Shown here piece by piece: positions 61,362 to 64,000 of a stretch of 64,000 nt of DNA. The DNA comes from Eutreptiella sp. 'Long Island Sound 2002' (taxonomy: Eukaryota; Euglenozoa; Euglenophyceae; Eutreptiales; Eutreptiaceae), in the NCBI GenBank assembly GCA_964036045.1, contig OZ038383.1, forward strand, positions 115,840,431-115,904,430. The letters run 5' to 3'. The position numbers and the translations under genes are program-made. Numbering within the stretch: position 1 is the stretch's first letter; each line of letters starts with the position of its first letter. Under the pieces are notes generated by a model. That model was given only the letters and a program-made list of their open reading frames with translations. It made no database searches and was not told where the DNA came from.

Positions 61362-61381
61362 GCCCTCTTTATGTGTTTTCA
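61362..61381 (+). repeat. Right 20-bp target-site duplication of the long element
   Basis: Exact repeat of 58448-58467, immediately followed by the monomer sequence ccctatttgggtg as at the empty site. Confidence 0.92.
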
Positions 61382-61472
61382 CCCTATTTGGGTGTTGGGG
61401 CGGGGGGGCTCCCAAGGGGGCTTGGGCACAACCTGCTTATGCAGTTTTCCAGCCTCAGCAGCTCAAAAATGG
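61382..61472 (+). repeat. Partial ~190-bp monomer
   Basis: Continuation of the monomer interrupted by the long element, nearly identical to 55532-55622, ending at gctcaaaaatgg where the next D block begins. Confidence 0.85.
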
Positions 61473-63100
61473 TCCTCCCTGTCCCCTCTTCGAGGTGCCT
61501 TGCCGGAGGCAACAGAATGTTTGGCCCTGATTAGGGGTGCAGTGCACCTGCCAACAACAGTTGAACGATTTTCGCCAGCTGGTTACCTTGTGATTGGCAT
61601 GGCACTATTTGTGCCTTGGGTTGCACCTCATTTTGTTTGGCTCTCACTTGGGTCCCCCATGGTAACCCTCCTGTGAGGTCCCACAAATGGTGCCATGCTG
61701 AGTTCAGGCTATCGCACCATACGGAATCCACACGCCCTGTCACGCACAAGGCGCACTGGGCAGGGGGTTGGTGCGCAGCCCGAGGGCATGTGCCAGAGAT
61801 CCTCACACAAATATCCGGAGCATTCCACCTTGTTGTCCAGAACAGCTGCGCTGCGGGTGGCCTACAAGTGACATTGCCCCCCCCACCCCACCCCCATCCC
61901 ACGCAGCCTTGATGGCACACACACCCCACACACACCACATACCATCATTTTTGGGCCCATTCATGTGCCATAGCCCATGAAGGTAATAAACTCACAGAGG
62001 TAGTGAAATCACAACAGGGGGACCGGCATACATGGGAAACACGTTTCATGAATTGTAGCAAAGGGATTACATTTGGGTTTCAACCCCTTATGGAATCCGT
62101 ATTTTCTGAGGGGAAAAATATCCCCCAACAATTTTCTGTTGGGAACCCCTGAGATCCCCTCACCTAAAAACTCCATTTTTTTTTAGGTTGGATGCAAGCG
62201 GCAGGGAGACAGAGCTAGGTTGGCATACTATGGCCCCTATGCATCACTCACCACCTTGATCCCATTCAATTTTTTCCTTCTACACGGACGCCCTAACAAA
62301 CGACTGTTGCCAGCATGGGCTGGCTGCAAAAGTGCATCCTATGTGGCTGCTGGGAATGTGGGGAGGGGCCGGAGGGGGGGGGGGGGGTCCGGCAAGTCAC
62401 ATTGAAAAACGCCCCTTTTCCAGCCCGAAGCACACCAATGATCAGCCTGGGTGCGAAGCACAAATCACCTCGCAGAGGTTGTTAGATCAAAGCCAGGCAG
62501 GGGTATATATGGGGAAAACGCCACATACCCCCCATTTTGGGCCTTTTTGGGCCTATTCGCGTACCCTACCCCAAGGGGTTGAATTGTTAGTTTAACCCCT
62601 TGTAAAATCATTATTTTGTCCAATAAATGCATCCCCCAATGAGTTTTTGGTCCGGACCCCCCCAGACGCCCCCCACTTGAAACCCACTTTTTTGAGGTTT
62701 TGAGGGAGGGGGGGGTGGGGGGGGGGGAAATGTCGAAAAAACGACCCCCCCTTTTTTGGGGTCGAAAATCATGAATCTTTTGGTTTTTTTCGATTTTGAG
62801 CCGAAAAAGTGTTTCCGGGTCCCGACTCCATAGGGTTTGTATGGGGCGGAGTGGGACGAGCGCTCTGCAGTTTTATTATGCAATTTTCAGCCATTTTTGC
62901 TATGTTGGTGATTTTGGCGACCTCGGTGACCCCGTGGTATCCACTTTGAGGGGTGCGAGTGGGGATGTTGTGACAGTATATGCTTACTAGGATATCTAAG
63001 GACGATTTTTGCGGTCTGTAGCTGTGCCGAGGGCCGGTCAATGCCTGTGCTAAAGACGCAGAATGGCCATTTCCACCAGTAATGGCCTAGTGAATGGGCC
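61473..63100 (+). repeat. D-A-B-C block, second complete copy (type I ending)
   Basis: This is nearly identical to 55623-57190 through D, A and B, with small differences: ccagagatcc at about 61792, loss of one C at about 62015 (acaacaggggg) that breaks a 61-codon antisense frame intact in the other copies, and a different G-tract length. Part C ends in the type I form (atgcctgtgctaaagacg), like copy 1. A local rearrangement changes gctgatgcagtttatgcac to gctctgcagttttattatgc at about 62863. Confidence 0.85.
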
Positions 63101-63914
63101 GGTACACAACCTGCTTATGTAGTTTTTCACCGTGGACAACTCAAAAATCGAAGTTTTCGAAGCTTTTTGAGTTTCTGACCACACAATATGCTGCAGTTAC
63201 GTGTTTTTCACCCTATTTGGGTATTGGGTGGGGCGGGGGGACTCCCAAGGGATTGGTACACAACCTGCTGATGCAGCTTTTCACTCTGGACAGCTCAAAA
63301 ATCGAAGTTTTCGAAACTTGTCTTTCTGATACCGTGATCACCTAAAATGACCATCCAAGCTATGTAAAGCATGTTTTGGCCCGTATTTTCCTGTTTTTCA
63401 CCCTATTGGGGAATTGGGTGGGGGGGGGGGGTGGGCTCCCAAGGGATTGGTACACAACCTGCTTATGCAGTTTTTCACTCTGGACAGCTCAAAAATCGAA
63501 GTTTCGAAAAATGTTTTTCTGATACCGTGATCACCTAAAATGACCATCCAAGCTATTTAAAGCATGTTTTGGCCCGTATTTCCGCGTTTTTCACCCTATT
63601 TGGGTATTGGGTGGGGGGGGGGGGGTTCTCCCAAGGGATTGGTACACAACCTGCTCATGTAGTTTTTCACTCGGGACAGCTCAGAAATCGAAGTTTTCGA
63701 AACTTGTTTTTTTGATATTGTGACCACCTAAAATGACCATACAAGGTATGTAAAGCATGTTTTAGGCCGTATTTATGTGTTTTTCACTCTATTTGGGTAT
63801 TACCTCCGAGGGGCGGGGGGGCTCCCAAGGGATTGGTACACAACCTGCAGCTTTTCACCCTAGGTAGCTCAAAACTCGAAGTTTTGGAAACTTATTTTTC
63901 TGATACCGTGACCA
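63101..63914 (+). repeat. ~190-bp satellite monomers, last one broken
   Basis: Monomer marks lie near 63139, 63294, 63488, 63680 and 63869. As in 52171-52994, the first monomer carries the 39-bp deletion, showing that this segment and copy 1 descend from one ancestor. The last monomer departs from consensus after gataccgtga, where gatcacctaaaatg is expected but gaccagg leads into telomere repeats. Confidence 0.83.
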
Positions 63915-63938
63915 GGTTAGGGTTAGGGTTAGGGTTAG
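63915..63938 (+). repeat. Short interstitial telomere repeat, (GGTTAG)4
   Basis: 24 bp of perfect vertebrate-type telomere sequence with the G-rich strand on +. On the left is a broken satellite monomer; on the right is the interior of a D block. The orientation fits a chromosome end originally pointing right. Confidence 0.95.
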
Positions 63939-64000
63939 TTGAACGATTTTCGCCAGCTGGTTACCTTGTGATTGGCATGGCACTATTTGTGCCTTGGGTT
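63939..64000 (+). repeat. Start of a 5'-truncated D block
   Basis: These 62 bp are identical to 55711-55772 and 61561-61622, beginning 88 bp into part D. Where this copy ends cannot be seen because the window stops. Confidence 0.9.

Noticed and set aside
61340-61381. Poly(A) tail or LTR at the element's ends
   Set aside because: Neither is present. The 3' end is acagtaaaagcgcaata directly against the target duplication, and the two ends are unrelated.
1-64000. tRNA, rRNA, snRNA genes or tRNA-derived SINE boxes
   Set aside because: No internal promoter pair, cloverleaf or conserved rRNA/snRNA stretch was seen by eye on either strand; weak or diverged copies could have been missed.

Overview
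The window is non-prokaryotic repeat DNA from a chromosome end or its neighbourhood. Four vertebrate-type TTAGGG telomere units lie at 63915-63938. There is a fixed 200-N scaffolding gap, a satellite with nucleosome-sized monomers, and one CpG-rich open reading frame inside a mobile element. Together these suggest a modern long-read assembly of a vertebrate, probably an amniote; I cannot name the species. The G-rich telomere strand runs 5'->3' to the right, so the chromosome end is probably on the right.

Layout. Positions 1-50811 are one uninterrupted head-to-tail satellite with a 181-bp monomer (about 280 copies). It carries nested higher-order duplications of 3 to 16 monomers, and its first ~12.5 kb is clearly more heterogeneous than the rest. 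Positions 50812-51011 are Ns. From 51012 to the end is a different, subtelomere-like domain made of three parts: (i) a composite block, called D-A-B-C here, seen at 51012-52170 (cut by the gap), 53855-54520 (5'-truncated), 55623-57260 (complete), 61473-63100 (complete) and again from 63939; (ii) a diverged ~190-bp satellite between blocks, each monomer with a long G-run and a palindrome; and (iii) insertions of one mobile element family.

The most interesting system is that element family. Four recognisable insertions plus one duplicated copy share a common 3' end joined to the same point of the ~190-bp monomer. They have variable 5' truncation and target-site duplications of about 20 bp or, in one case, about 152 bp. 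This is the footprint expected of a site-specific, target-primed non-LTR retrotransposon living in subtelomeric satellite. The longest copy (58468-61361) carries an 897-codon reading frame of unknown function: a Cys-rich motif, 35-residue repeats, 15-residue repeats and a Pro/Gly-rich tail, with no reverse transcriptase. At 63915 a truncated satellite monomer meets four TTAGGG units, which run directly into the interior of a D block, a likely former chromosome end or telomere-insertion scar.

No RNA gene, CRISPR array or ordinary host gene is supported. The many open frames in the satellite are by-products of monomers that lack stop codons.
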